From Vulcanimicrobium winogradskyi (GTDB lineage: Bacteria; Vulcanimicrobiota; Vulcanimicrobiia; Vulcanimicrobiales; Vulcanimicrobiaceae): 64,000 nt of DNA. The translations under genes and the position numbers were made by a program. The notes below the pieces were generated by a model, which saw nothing but the letters and a program-made list of their open reading frames with translations, ran no database searches and was not told the DNA's origin. The first letter of the stretch is position 1, and each line of letters starts with the position of its first letter. Positions 1 to 7,375 of this stretch are shown here, piece by piece. Where the stretch lies: assembly GCA_003134965.1 (NCBI GenBank), contig PLDA01000002.1, positions 1,302,001 to 1,366,000 of the forward strand. The letters are read 5' to 3'.

Positions 1-94
1 TGCGATCGACGCTCTCCGGCCGGTCGTTGGCCGATTTAGCTAAGTCCATTATCCTTGATATTACGGGTCAAAATCGGTCGTGTCCAGCAATTTT

Positions 95-122
95 GGCCGA
101 TCCTGTGGCCGATCCTGTGGCC
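95..122. repeat. 12-bp tandem repeat, about 2.3 copies
   Basis: The unit GGCCGATCCTGT occurs twice head to tail (95-106 and 107-118) and a third copy starts with GGCC. No function is visible; it could be a slippage-type duplication. Confidence 0.7.
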
Positions 123-310
123 TGCGATGCCGCTTCCATGGCAGCAACCGCTCGCTCGCCTAGGACAAACATCCCGCTGCGAACGTACCTCGAAGGACAC
201 GTCTTAGGGAGCAGTCTGACGTTCGCGCGTCGCGCGTATGAGTTGCGTTCTGGAGTGCACACCATGGGGAAGTTGAAAGCCGGCGCGAGCGAACCCGGCC
301 GGCATGCAAT

Positions 311-389
311 GAGCGGTATCGCCTCACGCCAAAGGGCGACCCCGGGGACATGCATCGCGCGCGATGCAGAGGTTACGCCCGGGGTCTAC
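311..389 (-). ncRNA. candidate structured small RNA, copy 1
   Basis: Read on the minus strand, the segment 386-338 folds into two nested perfect stems: an outer 9-bp stem (378-386 with 338-346) and an inner 7-bp stem (362-368 with 351-357) closed by a 4-nt loop. The strand between the stems reads, in the 5' to 3' direction of the transcript, a 9-nt linker ending AACCTC and a 4-nt linker ending GTC. A second copy at 638-731 has the same stem lengths and linker sequences but different paired bases, so the pairing covaries. A sigma70-like promoter lies just upstream (396-425). The 3' end is uncertain because the hairpin near 311-325 has no good U-run. Confidence 0.55.
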
Positions 390-395
390 GCGCTC

Positions 396-425
396 AGTAT
401 ACCGTACCGCCGGTCATCGCGACAA
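396..425 (-). promoter_or_regulatory. promoter of small RNA copy 1
   Basis: On the minus strand TTGTCG (420-425) and TATACT (396-401) are separated by 18 bp. Transcription would start near 389, two or three bases before the first stem of the structured element. The sequence GGTATACTGA around the -10 box is conserved in copy 2. Confidence 0.55.
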
Positions 426-637
426 CCTATGGATGCTCCAATCAGTGGGCACGCGGCACCGTTGCCCCCAGCGCTCCGCGTACGCTCGTTCGGCGACCCT
501 GTCAAGTCAGTCAAAATCCGTCTGAGCTGTCAAAGCTGCCAAAACCTGCGCATAGTGGGCCATGGATTCTGCGGGTCTACCGCACGTCTATTCGGATCAT
601 GTCGATCTTGAGTGACCCCTGTCGCCGCACGGTGAAC

Positions 638-668
638 AAAAAAGAGGGGGCGTTCATCGCCTCCCTCT
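638..668 (-). terminator. intrinsic terminator of small RNA copy 2
   Basis: On the minus strand GAGGG-A-GGCG, a 5-nt loop and CGCC-CCCTC form a 9-bp hairpin with one bulged base, followed directly by TTTTTTG. No protein gene ends immediately upstream; the antitoxin stop is about 185 bp away, so it most likely serves the small RNA. Confidence 0.7.
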
Positions 669-731
669 CCAAACCATCGACTCCGGGGACTTTCATGCCG
701 TCGCATGAAGAGGTTGATCCCGGAGTCTGCT
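638..731 (-). ncRNA. candidate structured small RNA, copy 2
   Basis: On the minus strand the transcript would begin near 731, fold an outer 9-bp stem (719-727 with 679-687) and an inner 7-bp stem (703-709 with 692-698) with a 4-nt loop, then reach a terminator hairpin with a U6 tail at 638-643. Relative to copy 1 the outer stem has a C-G to T-A paired change and the inner stem is largely rewritten, yet both stay perfectly paired, while the linkers AACCTC and GTC are unchanged. Promoter, structured body and terminator in under 100 nt make an independent small RNA the simplest reading. I cannot match it to a named RNA family. Confidence 0.6.
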
Positions 732-737
732 CGGGTC

Positions 738-766
738 AGTGTACCTCACGCGCGATCATGTAGCAA
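738..766 (-). promoter_or_regulatory. promoter of small RNA copy 2
   Basis: On the minus strand TTGCTA (761-766) and TACACT (738-743) are 17 bp apart, the ideal sigma70 spacing. The predicted start near 731 lies a few bases before the outer stem, the same geometry as in copy 1. Confidence 0.6.
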
Positions 767-852
767 GCGACTTCGTGGCGCTAAGAAAGATCCTGCGCTC
801 CGTCCGTACACCGGCAAACTTGCCGTTTCATGAATTACGCGAAGGGCCGAGG

Positions 853-1323
853 CTAGGCGATCTTTCGGTCGACGGACTTCGTGTGGTTCGACCTGGATCG
901 CACGACCAAGCCGGTTCGGGATTTCACGGGTGCGCTGGCCTTCGCTGGCACGTTCGGAATTAATCCGCGGTACGCCTCAATGAACTTCTCTCGCCTTCGA
1001 TCCTTGGTGCGCGGGACGAACGCCGGCATGAAGTCGTAGCCTAGGGCTTCAGCGATCATCACGAGCCGACTGAGGGTCGCCCGGCTCAGGCCTCCGTGAA
1101 GATCGCGCGAGATCTGTGGCGGCTTCGCGTTCATTCGGCGGGCCAATTCGGCGGCGGTCACATGCTCGAGTTCCATGATTCGCTGCAGCAGCTGCTCGAC
1201 CGATGCCTCGGCGACGATGGCATTGATTTGTGCCGCACGCACGGGATCGCGTTTGGTCCGTTCGACGAGGGTCGTTCCACCTCGCCGTTTTCTTGCTTCA
1301 TCCGCGGTCATAATACGTGCCAT
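853..1323 (-). CDS. XRE-type HTH antitoxin (HigA-like)
   Basis: The 156-aa product has a Cro/C1-type helix-turn-helix at about residues 55-96 (motif AAELARRMNAKPPQISRDLHG), which would bind the operator of its own operon and, by analogy with HigA, neutralise the toxin encoded just upstream. An N-terminal helical extension of about 45 residues and a basic C-terminal tail rich in Lys, Arg and Ser make it longer than the usual ~100-aa HigA. The start overlaps the toxin gene by 26 bp, so the two are translationally coupled, toxin first, as is typical of HigBA. The ATG follows GC-poor sequence inside the toxin gene. Confidence 0.8.
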   Translation of the reverse strand: MARIMTADEARKRRGGTTLVERTKRDPVRAAQINAIVAEASVEQLLQRIMELEHVTAAELARRMNAKPPQISRDLHGGLSRATLSRLVMIAEALGYDFMPAFVPRTKDRRREKFIEAYRGLIPNVPAKASAPVKSRTGLVVRSRSNHTKSVDRKIA

Positions 1324-1726
1324 TATTCACTCGCTTGAAATAGTTGTGCCGTGCTAACAATGTTCGCGCCACGACGCGATCGCCGGTCTTATCGCGCTTC
1401 TCGCCTTCTTTGAGGTAGTGGCCGAAGACGATCCATGTGTGCCCGCGCGGTTCGCGGAATGCAGTAAAGCGATGCTTGCCGGCCTTCATTGCGAGCACGA
1501 GCGGCTTCTCATGCTCTGCGTTGACCCGCGACTGTGCCGGTCTCTGTCCCGGCTCGACGTTGCCCCAATGGTCCAGACTGCCTTCGAAGTCGTTTTGCTC
1601 GCGAGGACGGAGCGATTCGAATGCGTCGAATCCCGGCATCGAACCGTCATCGGCCCAGAACCATTCGAAGCTTCGGTGCATCCCGTTATGAATCGTTAGG
1701 TCAGAAGCAGATCGTCGCTTTCCCAT
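1298..1726 (-). CDS. RelE/HigB-like toxin (phage-derived Gp49-like family)
   Basis: The 142-aa protein shows the pattern of Gp49/HigB-type toxins of the RelE/ParE fold: a central segment with FTAFREPRG, then a beta-strand HTWIVFGHYLKEGEK, and Arg/Lys-rich helices near the C-terminus. Members cleave mRNA on the ribosome; the exact catalytic residues are not assigned here. It is the first gene of a two-gene operon with the XRE antitoxin. A promoter 14 bp upstream of the ATG would give a leader of only about 7 nt, so initiation is nearly leaderless. Function is inferred from family resemblance and gene order. Confidence 0.75.
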   Translation of the reverse strand: MGKRRSASDLTIHNGMHRSFEWFWADDGSMPGFDAFESLRPREQNDFEGSLDHWGNVEPGQRPAQSRVNAEHEKPLVLAMKAGKHRFTAFREPRGHTWIVFGHYLKEGEKRDKTGDRVVARTLLARHNYFKRVNNGTYYDRG

Positions 1727-1739
1727 ACCCGCGTGAAAA

Positions 1740-1768
1740 TGATAACATAAAGGTTACCGTAGAAGCAA
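1740..1768 (-). promoter_or_regulatory. promoter of the toxin-antitoxin operon
   Basis: On the minus strand TTGCTT (1763-1768) and TTATCA (1740-1745) are spaced by 17 bp in an unusually AT-rich patch. Transcription would start near 1733, only about 7 nt before the toxin ATG at 1726, too short for a Shine-Dalgarno site. Confidence 0.5.
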
Positions 1769-1802
1769 GTTGACCGGCAACGTTTAAGTGCCGTCCTAGC
1801 GT

Positions 1803-2518
1803 GCCGATAACGGTACCAAGGCATCCGCGCCGGCCCGCGAGGAGAATTCCTCGCCGCCAAGGTTCGCGCATTGCGGCACGAGGTCGGCGGCTTCTACGCC
1901 CCCGACGGCATCATCGACGCTCCGCTCGGCCCGCTTGCCTATCGCGCCGTCCTCGAATGCAAGAGCGCGCCGAACGTCAAGTTCGTCTCCCAACCCCGGC
2001 CCGAAGAAGCCGCTAAGTTTCGCGACTCGAGCAAAGCCGACTTCGCGGTCTTGATCGGCCCGGATTTCCACGCCGGCGAATCGTTCGCGCAAGAGATCGA
2101 GGCGCACGCGATCTCCGTCTGGACCGTCGAAGACGTCGTCACCGCGCTGCGCATCGACGTCGACACCTACGAATGCCGCGCCCTCTTCGCACCCGGTTTC
2201 GTCTACGACCGCCTCGCCGAGCTCGAGTGGAACCGCACGCATGGCGACGAGAAGCGCGCTGCGATCGTGCGCCAAATCCTGCGCCGCGAAGGCTACGCCG
2301 CTCAGTCTACGATCGTCGGCCACGTCGCCCCGTCCGACGCTCCGGTCCTCACGCTCGATGCCGCCATGCTCCTCGTCGAAACGGCGCTCACCCACGCCGG
2401 CGCCACCGTCTGCGCCACCCGCGAGGAAATCCACGCCGGCATGGAAGACCTCACCCGCGCGGGCGAAGCGATCCGCATCCCCGACCGCGACGGCATCATC
2501 ATCCGCCGCGGCCTGTGA
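1803..2518 (+). pseudogene. PD-(D/E)XK nuclease-like gene, 5'-truncated and probably frameshifted
   Basis: From 1871 (a TTG codon) an open frame encodes 215 aa with the layout of a restriction-endonuclease-like fold: GIIDAP with an acidic residue, then VLECKS (the ExK half of the motif) about 20 residues later, near the N-terminus. The frame extends upstream in homologous-looking sequence (EFLAAKVRALRHEVGG) but has no ATG or GTG; the preceding residues (NGTKASAPAREE) continue in a different frame from 1803, with the switch near 1843. Beyond that nothing matches. I read this as a decayed nuclease gene that lost its 5' end; a shorter functional protein starting at TTG 1871 is possible. Confidence 0.5.
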
Positions 2519-2546
2519 TTGGTTCCGGTGCGGCGAGGGATTCTAC

Positions 2547-3029
2547 GTGAAGAAGCGGATGATGGTAATGCTGGGTGCCGTGGCGATCTCGGCCTGCGGC
2601 GTTTCGCCGGTTTCAACCGAGACAGCGCCGACAAACGAGACCTCGACGCGACCGCGCGCCATTCAGGGGTCCGCGAGAGAACGTCCACCGCTGTTTCGAA
2701 TCGACCGTGGCTTGCCGGCCAGCCTCAAGCTCACGGCCGCCGAACGCCGAGCAATCCGGCTCGTCCAGGCTGGACTCCGTGATTCAGCGCGCCGCGATCT
2801 CGCCGTGGCGTTCGTGCCGTCGGACGGCGCCCGACGAATCGTCGTGTTCGTCGCGCCCCGTTCGAACTTTCCATATTGGGCCGGTGCGCGATCGCTGACG
2901 GACTGCACGTCCCGACCGGGCGGCAAGCACTACTGCGCGTGGTACTACGTCCAGAGCCCGGACCTCGTCCTCAGCACGATGGAACAAAACCGCTGCGCCG
3001 ACGGTGAACCAATTTGGCGTCGTAGCTGA
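2547..3029 (+). CDS. small lipoprotein of unknown function
   Basis: The 160-aa product starts at GTG 2547, preceded by GAGGGA at a good distance; ATG 2559 is an alternative. The N-terminus (VKKRMMVMLGAVAISAC) is a lipoprotein signal with ISAC as lipobox, so the mature protein should be anchored to a membrane. The rest has a low-complexity Thr/Pro/Ser linker, a short helical region and a C-terminal part with three cysteines that might form a disulfide. No family is recognised. It lies 28 bp after the broken nuclease gene and 36 bp before the aldo/keto reductase, with no visible functional link. Confidence 0.7.
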   Translation: MKKRMMVMLGAVAISACGVSPVSTETAPTNETSTRPRAIQGSARERPPLFRIDRGLPASLKLTAAERRAIRLVQAGLRDSARRDLAVAFVPSDGARRIVVFVAPRSNFPYWAGARSLTDCTSRPGGKHYCAWYYVQSPDLVLSTMEQNRCADGEPIWRRS

Positions 3030-3065
3030 AACCCCGCCGATGCAGGCTCGGGTCTCAACCCCGTC

Positions 3066-4055
3066 ATGAGTACCTCTACGATCGCACGTCGCCGCCTCGG
3101 CGGGCTGGAAACCTCCGCGCTGGGCATCGGCTGCATGGGAATTTCTTTCGCGTACGGGCCGCCGGCCGAGGAGTCGGGGACGGAAGCGATTCATCGGGCG
3201 CTCGATCTCGGCGTCACGATGATCGACACCGCCGAGATCTACGGACCGCTGCGCAACGAGGAAGTCGTCGGCGCCGCGATCGCCGGCCGCCGCGACGAGG
3301 TGCAGCTCGCCACGAAGTTCGGATTCTCGTTCACGAACGACGGTAAGCGCATCGACGGTATCGATGGCTCGCCCGCCAACGCGAAGCGGGCGCTCGAGGG
3401 TTCGCTCAAGCGTCTCGGCGTCGACCACATCGACCTGTGGTACCAGCATCGCGTCGACCCGAAGGTCGCGATCGAAGAGACCGTCGGCGCGATGGCCGAA
3501 GCGGTCGCCGCCGGCAAGGTGCGTTTCCTGGGTCTCTCGGAAGCGTCGGCGTCGACGATCCGCCGCGCGCACGCGACGCACCCGATCGCCGCGGTGCAGA
3601 GCGAGTATTCGCTCTGGTCGCGCGACGTCGAGGACGAGGTGCTCCCCGCGCTCCTCGAGCTCGGCATCGGCTTCGTGCCGTACAGCCCGCTCGGCCGCGG
3701 TTTTCTGACCGGAACGGTGAAGCCCGAGGCGCTGTCGGAGAACGACTTCCGTCTCACGCTGCCCCGCTTCACCGGCGACAACGCTGCGCGCAACGCTGCG
3801 ATCGTCGAGATCGTGCGCAGCGTCGCCGCCAAGCACGGCGCCACCCCGGCGCAAGTCGCGCTCGCGTGGGTGCTGGGACGCGGCGAGCATCTGGTCCCGA
3901 TCCCGGGGACGACGAAAGCCGCCCGCGTCGACGAGAACGCCGGCGCGCTCGAGCTTCACCTCGACGCCGACGATCTACAGCGCCTCGACGGCATCGCGAC
4001 GCGCGTCAGCGGCGACCGCAACAGCGTAGCGGGCCTGGCGACCATCGACCGCTGA
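3066..4055 (+). CDS. aldo/keto reductase
   Basis: The 329-aa protein is a full-length NADPH-dependent aldo/keto reductase of the AKR11/13-like type that reduces aldehydes and ketones in the cytosol. The catalytic tetrad is visible as Asp54 and Tyr59 (MIDTAEIYGP), Lys84 (ATKFGF) and His128 (YQHRVDP); the C-terminal IPGTTKAARVDEN segment is the usual cofactor phosphate-binding site. The natural substrate cannot be read from sequence. It stands alone between a lipoprotein gene and a phosphoesterase remnant. No strong Shine-Dalgarno sequence precedes the ATG. Confidence 0.9.
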   Translation: MSTSTIARRRLGGLETSALGIGCMGISFAYGPPAEESGTEAIHRALDLGVTMIDTAEIYGPLRNEEVVGAAIAGRRDEVQLATKFGFSFTNDGKRIDGIDGSPANAKRALEGSLKRLGVDHIDLWYQHRVDPKVAIEETVGAMAEAVAAGKVRFLGLSEASASTIRRAHATHPIAAVQSEYSLWSRDVEDEVLPALLELGIGFVPYSPLGRGFLTGTVKPEALSENDFRLTLPRFTGDNAARNAAIVEIVRSVAAKHGATPAQVALAWVLGRGEHLVPIPGTTKAARVDENAGALELHLDADDLQRLDGIATRVSGDRNSVAGLATIDR

Positions 4056-4078
4056 GCGTCGTCACGGCAGCGCGACGG

Positions 4079-4330
4079 GTGGCGGACAACAACCACAACA
4101 ACTTCGATTTCACGCAGCTCGGGATTCGCGTGCCCGCCGTCGTGATCTCGCCGCTGATCCCCGCCAACCTCATCGATCACCGCGTCTGCGGGCCCAGCGA
4201 CTCCCGCCGAAGCGAAAGTCCATCAGAGCACGCAAGGTCGCGGCGCAAAGAGCTCGAGCCGGCTAGCGTCGAACCCAGCCTGTCCGGGGTTACACCAGGG
4301 AGGCTGCGATGGCGTGGATCGCTCGACTGA
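4079..4330 (+). pseudogene. C-terminal remnant of a phosphoesterase/phospholipase C-like gene
   Basis: About 35 residues in frame from 4079 (NNFDFTQLGIRVPAVVISP, then LIPANLIDHRV) match the conserved C-terminal block of PF04185 phosphoesterases (phospholipase C and acid phosphatase-like), in which a short loop before 'DHRVYDHAS' follows. The rest of the expected ~450-aa protein is missing upstream, where the aldo/keto reductase gene abuts, and after 4186 the frame turns into unrelated sequence that runs on into the next gene. I call it a deletion scar. Confidence 0.6.
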
Positions 4331-7146
4331 TTGTTCTTGCGCTCGTCGCCGCCTTGGCGGACGCGGCGTACGCGACCGGGCACGGGCCGACGATCTCGCT
4401 CGCCGCGGTCGGGACCGGCGCCGTCCTGGCCCTGGTCGCCCTCGTGCTCTTTTGGGCGCGTCCCTGGATCGCGGTCGCGTTCGGCGCCTTGATGCTCGCT
4501 TGCGCGTTCGCCGCCGGCACGCTGGCTGGCGTCGGCAGCGGTCCGTCATTCACAGGCGTCGCAGCCACGGATGCCGCGGCGCTCGTGTTCGCAGCCGCGA
4601 TTCTCATCGCCGCGATCGCGACGTGCGTCGCCCTGCGCAACATCATCGTACGCGTGCTGGTGCTGATCGTCGCAGCGTACCCACTGGTCACGACGCTCGC
4701 GTCCGTCCAACACGGCGGACTCGCGGCCGCTTTCGGGTCCGCACCGCTGGCGTGGACGCGCGGACCCTATGTTGCCGCGGAGATTCTGCTGCCGCTCTTC
4801 GCCGCCGGCGCAGTGATCTACGCGCTGATCCAACTCTTTCGCAAGCGCGGCGCGCAGGCCGCCACGGCATTCGTGCTCGCGGTGGCGTTTGCCGCCGCAA
4901 CGCAACTGGGCGCGCTCGCGGCAGGCGCCGCCGGCTTACCGACGATCGTCGCCTTCGAGGGGACGTCGGCGTTCGGGAGCGCGACCGCGCCGATCGGCGC
5001 CGGAGCGAAGCCGTCGAACGCAACCGGCGCGAGCGATGCGATCGCGCCGGAAACCGGTCCGCTCTTCACGCCCAAGGGCAGCGGCGACGTGCCGGCCGAA
5101 GTCGCCGCCGCCGCCGCGACCATCCCGAAAGACCCGCAGCACGCGCTCGAAGCCGTCGCCGGCCTCGCCGACGACCTCTACTCAGGCGCGCTCGGCGGAT
5201 CGGTCGAGGCACTCCGCAGCGGCAGCGCGAACAGCGTCGACAAAGCGCTGCTGCTGCGCGATCTCGTGCGCGCCGGCTCGCCCACCATCGAGACGGCGTT
5301 TGCGCGGTGCACCCTCTCGGTCTCGGATTCGGATGCGCTGATCGCGCAAGCGCGTGCCGGGCGCACTCCGCATCCGAAGATCGTCATGCAGGCGGCCGAC
5401 GCTGCAGCCTCGACCACCGGCAATTCCGCAGCGCGAGCGACGCTGCAGCGCTGGGCGAAAGCGTGGAAAGCGCTCGTCGCCCAGACGCAAGACGAAGGCA
5501 AGAAACTCGCGGGCCAATTGCAGACCGCGGGCCTCACGCTTCCGACCGGCCAACCGGCGCCCGATCGTCTGCGTGCCCTCGCGGCGCAGCACGTCTGGGT
5601 GCGTGCGCGGGTGAACGGAAACTGGACTGACCTCGACCCGACGATCGAGCCTTCCGTGCCCGGCAAGACGCGCTGCGCGTCGCAGTCCCAAACGCCGGCG
5701 CTCCCCGACGACCTCTACGACGTTCTCGGCGTGCGCATCGCCGTCGAAGTGCAGGCCGGCGGTGGAGCGCACCGCACGATCGTCCTCGATCGCACGATGC
5801 GCACCGCCGACCTCGGCGACCGCGACGTCTCGTTCATGTTCGCCGAGCCCGTCGGCGTGGTCAGCGGATCGGCTCCGGCGACACCGCCGCCGGCCGGTAT
5901 GTTGACTTTCACGCCGCTGCTCCGCGTCGGCGATGAGAACGTCGCGGGAACGCCGATCGTCCTGCCCGTTCCACCGCTGACCACCAACGCAGTCGCCAAG
6001 AGCGTGAACGCCGCCACCGGTGCACTCGATCGAATGGGAGCATCGCCGAGTCCCACCGCCGCAGCCGCGCCCGCGACGGGATTGCCGGTCGTCACCGGCG
6101 TGTGGATGGAACTCTCGGTCACTGCGCCGGGCAGCGCCGCGACCACCGTGCAAAGCCCGATCTTCGACCGCATCGGCTACGTGGCGCGCGCTGCGCACGC
6201 AGCACCTCCCACGCTCGGCGCGCAACCCGACGGCGCCTCCTATCGCGCGATGCAAACGATGTGGAACATCGCCGTTTCGGCGGGCCACACGGCGAGCGCC
6301 GGCGGCCCCGCGAGCATCGCGCGCGGCATCGACGTGCCTGCGGTCAGCGGCGCGCTCGCGCGGCTGCACGGCGCCTACTATGCGGTGCGCCGCGCGCTGA
6401 TCGATGATGTGCGCAGCGCGAACGTCGGCGTCGCCGCCGCGCGGCCCGGAATCAGCCTGCTCGCCCTGACGAACGGCGGCCTGACGATGGACGTCGCGAG
6501 CGACGACGCGCTCCCGCTCGCGAGCGACGAAGCGCGCCCGGCGTGGGCCGCGGCTTCCGTTCTTGCCGAGCGTCAGCTCGTCAACGGGGACACGCTGCTC
6601 ACCACCGGCAACCCCGCCGCGATCCCCGGCACCGACGCGCTGACCGCATTCGATCGCGCGACGCTGGACGGCACCCGTATCGTCGCGCTCCGTCCGTCCG
6701 ACGGCGCACCGCCGCAATCCGCCGCCGTCCCCGCCGAAGCACGCGCGCGCATGTCGGCGCACCTTGCACAAGGCGCGTCGCTGCTGGCGCTCGCGCCCGC
6801 CACCGCGCAATCCGGCGCACCGCCGTACGCGTACTGGATCGTCGATCCAGCGACCGGAACGCTGCGCGACGAAAACGCTATCGGCCGTCATCAGGAGGCT
6901 GCCGAAGAGACCGTCGTCCAGGAAGAAGTCGCGATCAAGAACATCTCGACGTGGCGCAAGTTCACGTGCAAGATCCTGCCCGTGATTCGCGTGGTGGCCT
7001 TCACGCTGAGCGTCGCGCACGGGAGCCTCCCGTTCTCGCCGGCGGGCGCCGGTGGGCTCGCGGGAGTGAACAAGGCCGCGACCGACGAGGCCGTCCGACA
7101 AGCACAAGAGGGACTCGACCAGCCCGTCGCGTGCGGAGGCCCGTAA
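4309..7146 (+). CDS. large membrane protein with degenerate transglutaminase-like region
   Basis: The 945-aa protein begins at ATG 4309 after a strong AGGGAGG. Residues 1-210 contain several hydrophobic segments (probably six or so membrane spans). Residues about 280-460 resemble a transglutaminase-like fold: DKALLLRDLVRAGSP is the helix that normally carries the nucleophilic Cys, and HVWVRARVNGNWTDLDPT is the usual His...Asp strand pair. The Cys position is occupied by a non-Cys residue (NSVDKA), so it is unlikely to be an active transglutaminase or protease. The large Ala-rich C-terminal half has no recognised domain. A role at the cell envelope is an inference from the topology. Confidence 0.6.
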   Translation: MAWIARLIVLALVAALADAAYATGHGPTISLAAVGTGAVLALVALVLFWARPWIAVAFGALMLACAFAAGTLAGVGSGPSFTGVAATDAAALVFAAAILIAAIATCVALRNIIVRVLVLIVAAYPLVTTLASVQHGGLAAAFGSAPLAWTRGPYVAAEILLPLFAAGAVIYALIQLFRKRGAQAATAFVLAVAFAAATQLGALAAGAAGLPTIVAFEGTSAFGSATAPIGAGAKPSNATGASDAIAPETGPLFTPKGSGDVPAEVAAAAATIPKDPQHALEAVAGLADDLYSGALGGSVEALRSGSANSVDKALLLRDLVRAGSPTIETAFARCTLSVSDSDALIAQARAGRTPHPKIVMQAADAAASTTGNSAARATLQRWAKAWKALVAQTQDEGKKLAGQLQTAGLTLPTGQPAPDRLRALAAQHVWVRARVNGNWTDLDPTIEPSVPGKTRCASQSQTPALPDDLYDVLGVRIAVEVQAGGGAHRTIVLDRTMRTADLGDRDVSFMFAEPVGVVSGSAPATPPPAGMLTFTPLLRVGDENVAGTPIVLPVPPLTTNAVAKSVNAATGALDRMGASPSPTAAAAPATGLPVVTGVWMELSVTAPGSAATTVQSPIFDRIGYVARAAHAAPPTLGAQPDGASYRAMQTMWNIAVSAGHTASAGGPASIARGIDVPAVSGALARLHGAYYAVRRALIDDVRSANVGVAAARPGISLLALTNGGLTMDVASDDALPLASDEARPAWAAASVLAERQLVNGDTLLTTGNPAAIPGTDALTAFDRATLDGTRIVALRPSDGAPPQSAAVPAEARARMSAHLAQGASLLALAPATAQSGAPPYAYWIVDPATGTLRDENAIGRHQEAAEETVVQEEVAIKNISTWRKFTCKILPVIRVVAFTLSVAHGSLPFSPAGAGGLAGVNKAATDEAVRQAQEGLDQPVACGGP

Positions 7147-7151
7147 CGGAA

Positions 7152-7238
7152 GGACGCGCGGTACGCATCGCGTACGCGGATGCTGTCGTATTCAGCGTGC
7201 GTCAGATAGTCCACTTCGCGGCCTCTGCGATCCGGTAA
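7152..7238 (+). pseudogene. possible 5' scrap of an acyltransferase gene
   Basis: The frame reads GRAVRIAYADA and resembles the first residues of the acyltransferase gene at 21654 (SRTVRIAYADA); the DNA agrees at 21 of 24 positions (7161-7184 versus 21670-21693). After that the similarity stops and the frame ends at 7238. This may be the relic of a paralogous acyltransferase, or chance. The rest of the 7147-7375 gap shows nothing recognisable. Confidence 0.3.
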
Positions 7239-7375
7239 TTCTCACAATGGGAACCAGGTGTCAAGCGCTGTCGATTGGTCGAAGCGGTATGACGGGCATC
7301 GGCGGGCTCATCCACGAAAGGCCTACGGGAGCGGCGGGCCCGCACGGCAGCCCCAACCATATCCGAGGGATTACA

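Larger units (their letters stand above)
1..852. other. 852-bp region without a convincing protein gene
   Basis: No reading frame here has a recognisable domain, a good ribosome-binding site and a plausible product together. What the stretch does hold is a short tandem repeat near its left end and two homologous small-RNA-like elements on the minus strand, listed separately. The GC content and codon texture are less regular than in the coding parts of the window, which fits non-coding or decayed DNA. Confidence 0.6.

Noticed and set aside
68..355. 95-codon minus-strand frame beginning inside small RNA copy 1
   Set aside because: No ribosome-binding site, no domain, Ala/Arg-rich; its start lies in the paired region. 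A leader-peptide or riboswitch target role is possible but unsupported.
577..657. 26-codon minus-strand frame starting in the terminator of small RNA copy 2
   Set aside because: A GGGAGG lies before the ATG, but it is part of the terminator stem, the frame is tiny and copy 1 has no equivalent.
318..745. The repeated elements as a CRISPR array or att sites
   Set aside because: Only two copies, 340 bp apart, with stems that differ by compensatory changes; no spacer pattern, cas gene or integrase.
5182..7107. 641-codon open frame on the minus strand
   Set aside because: Antisense shadow of the large membrane protein gene; Arg/Gly-rich, no start signal.
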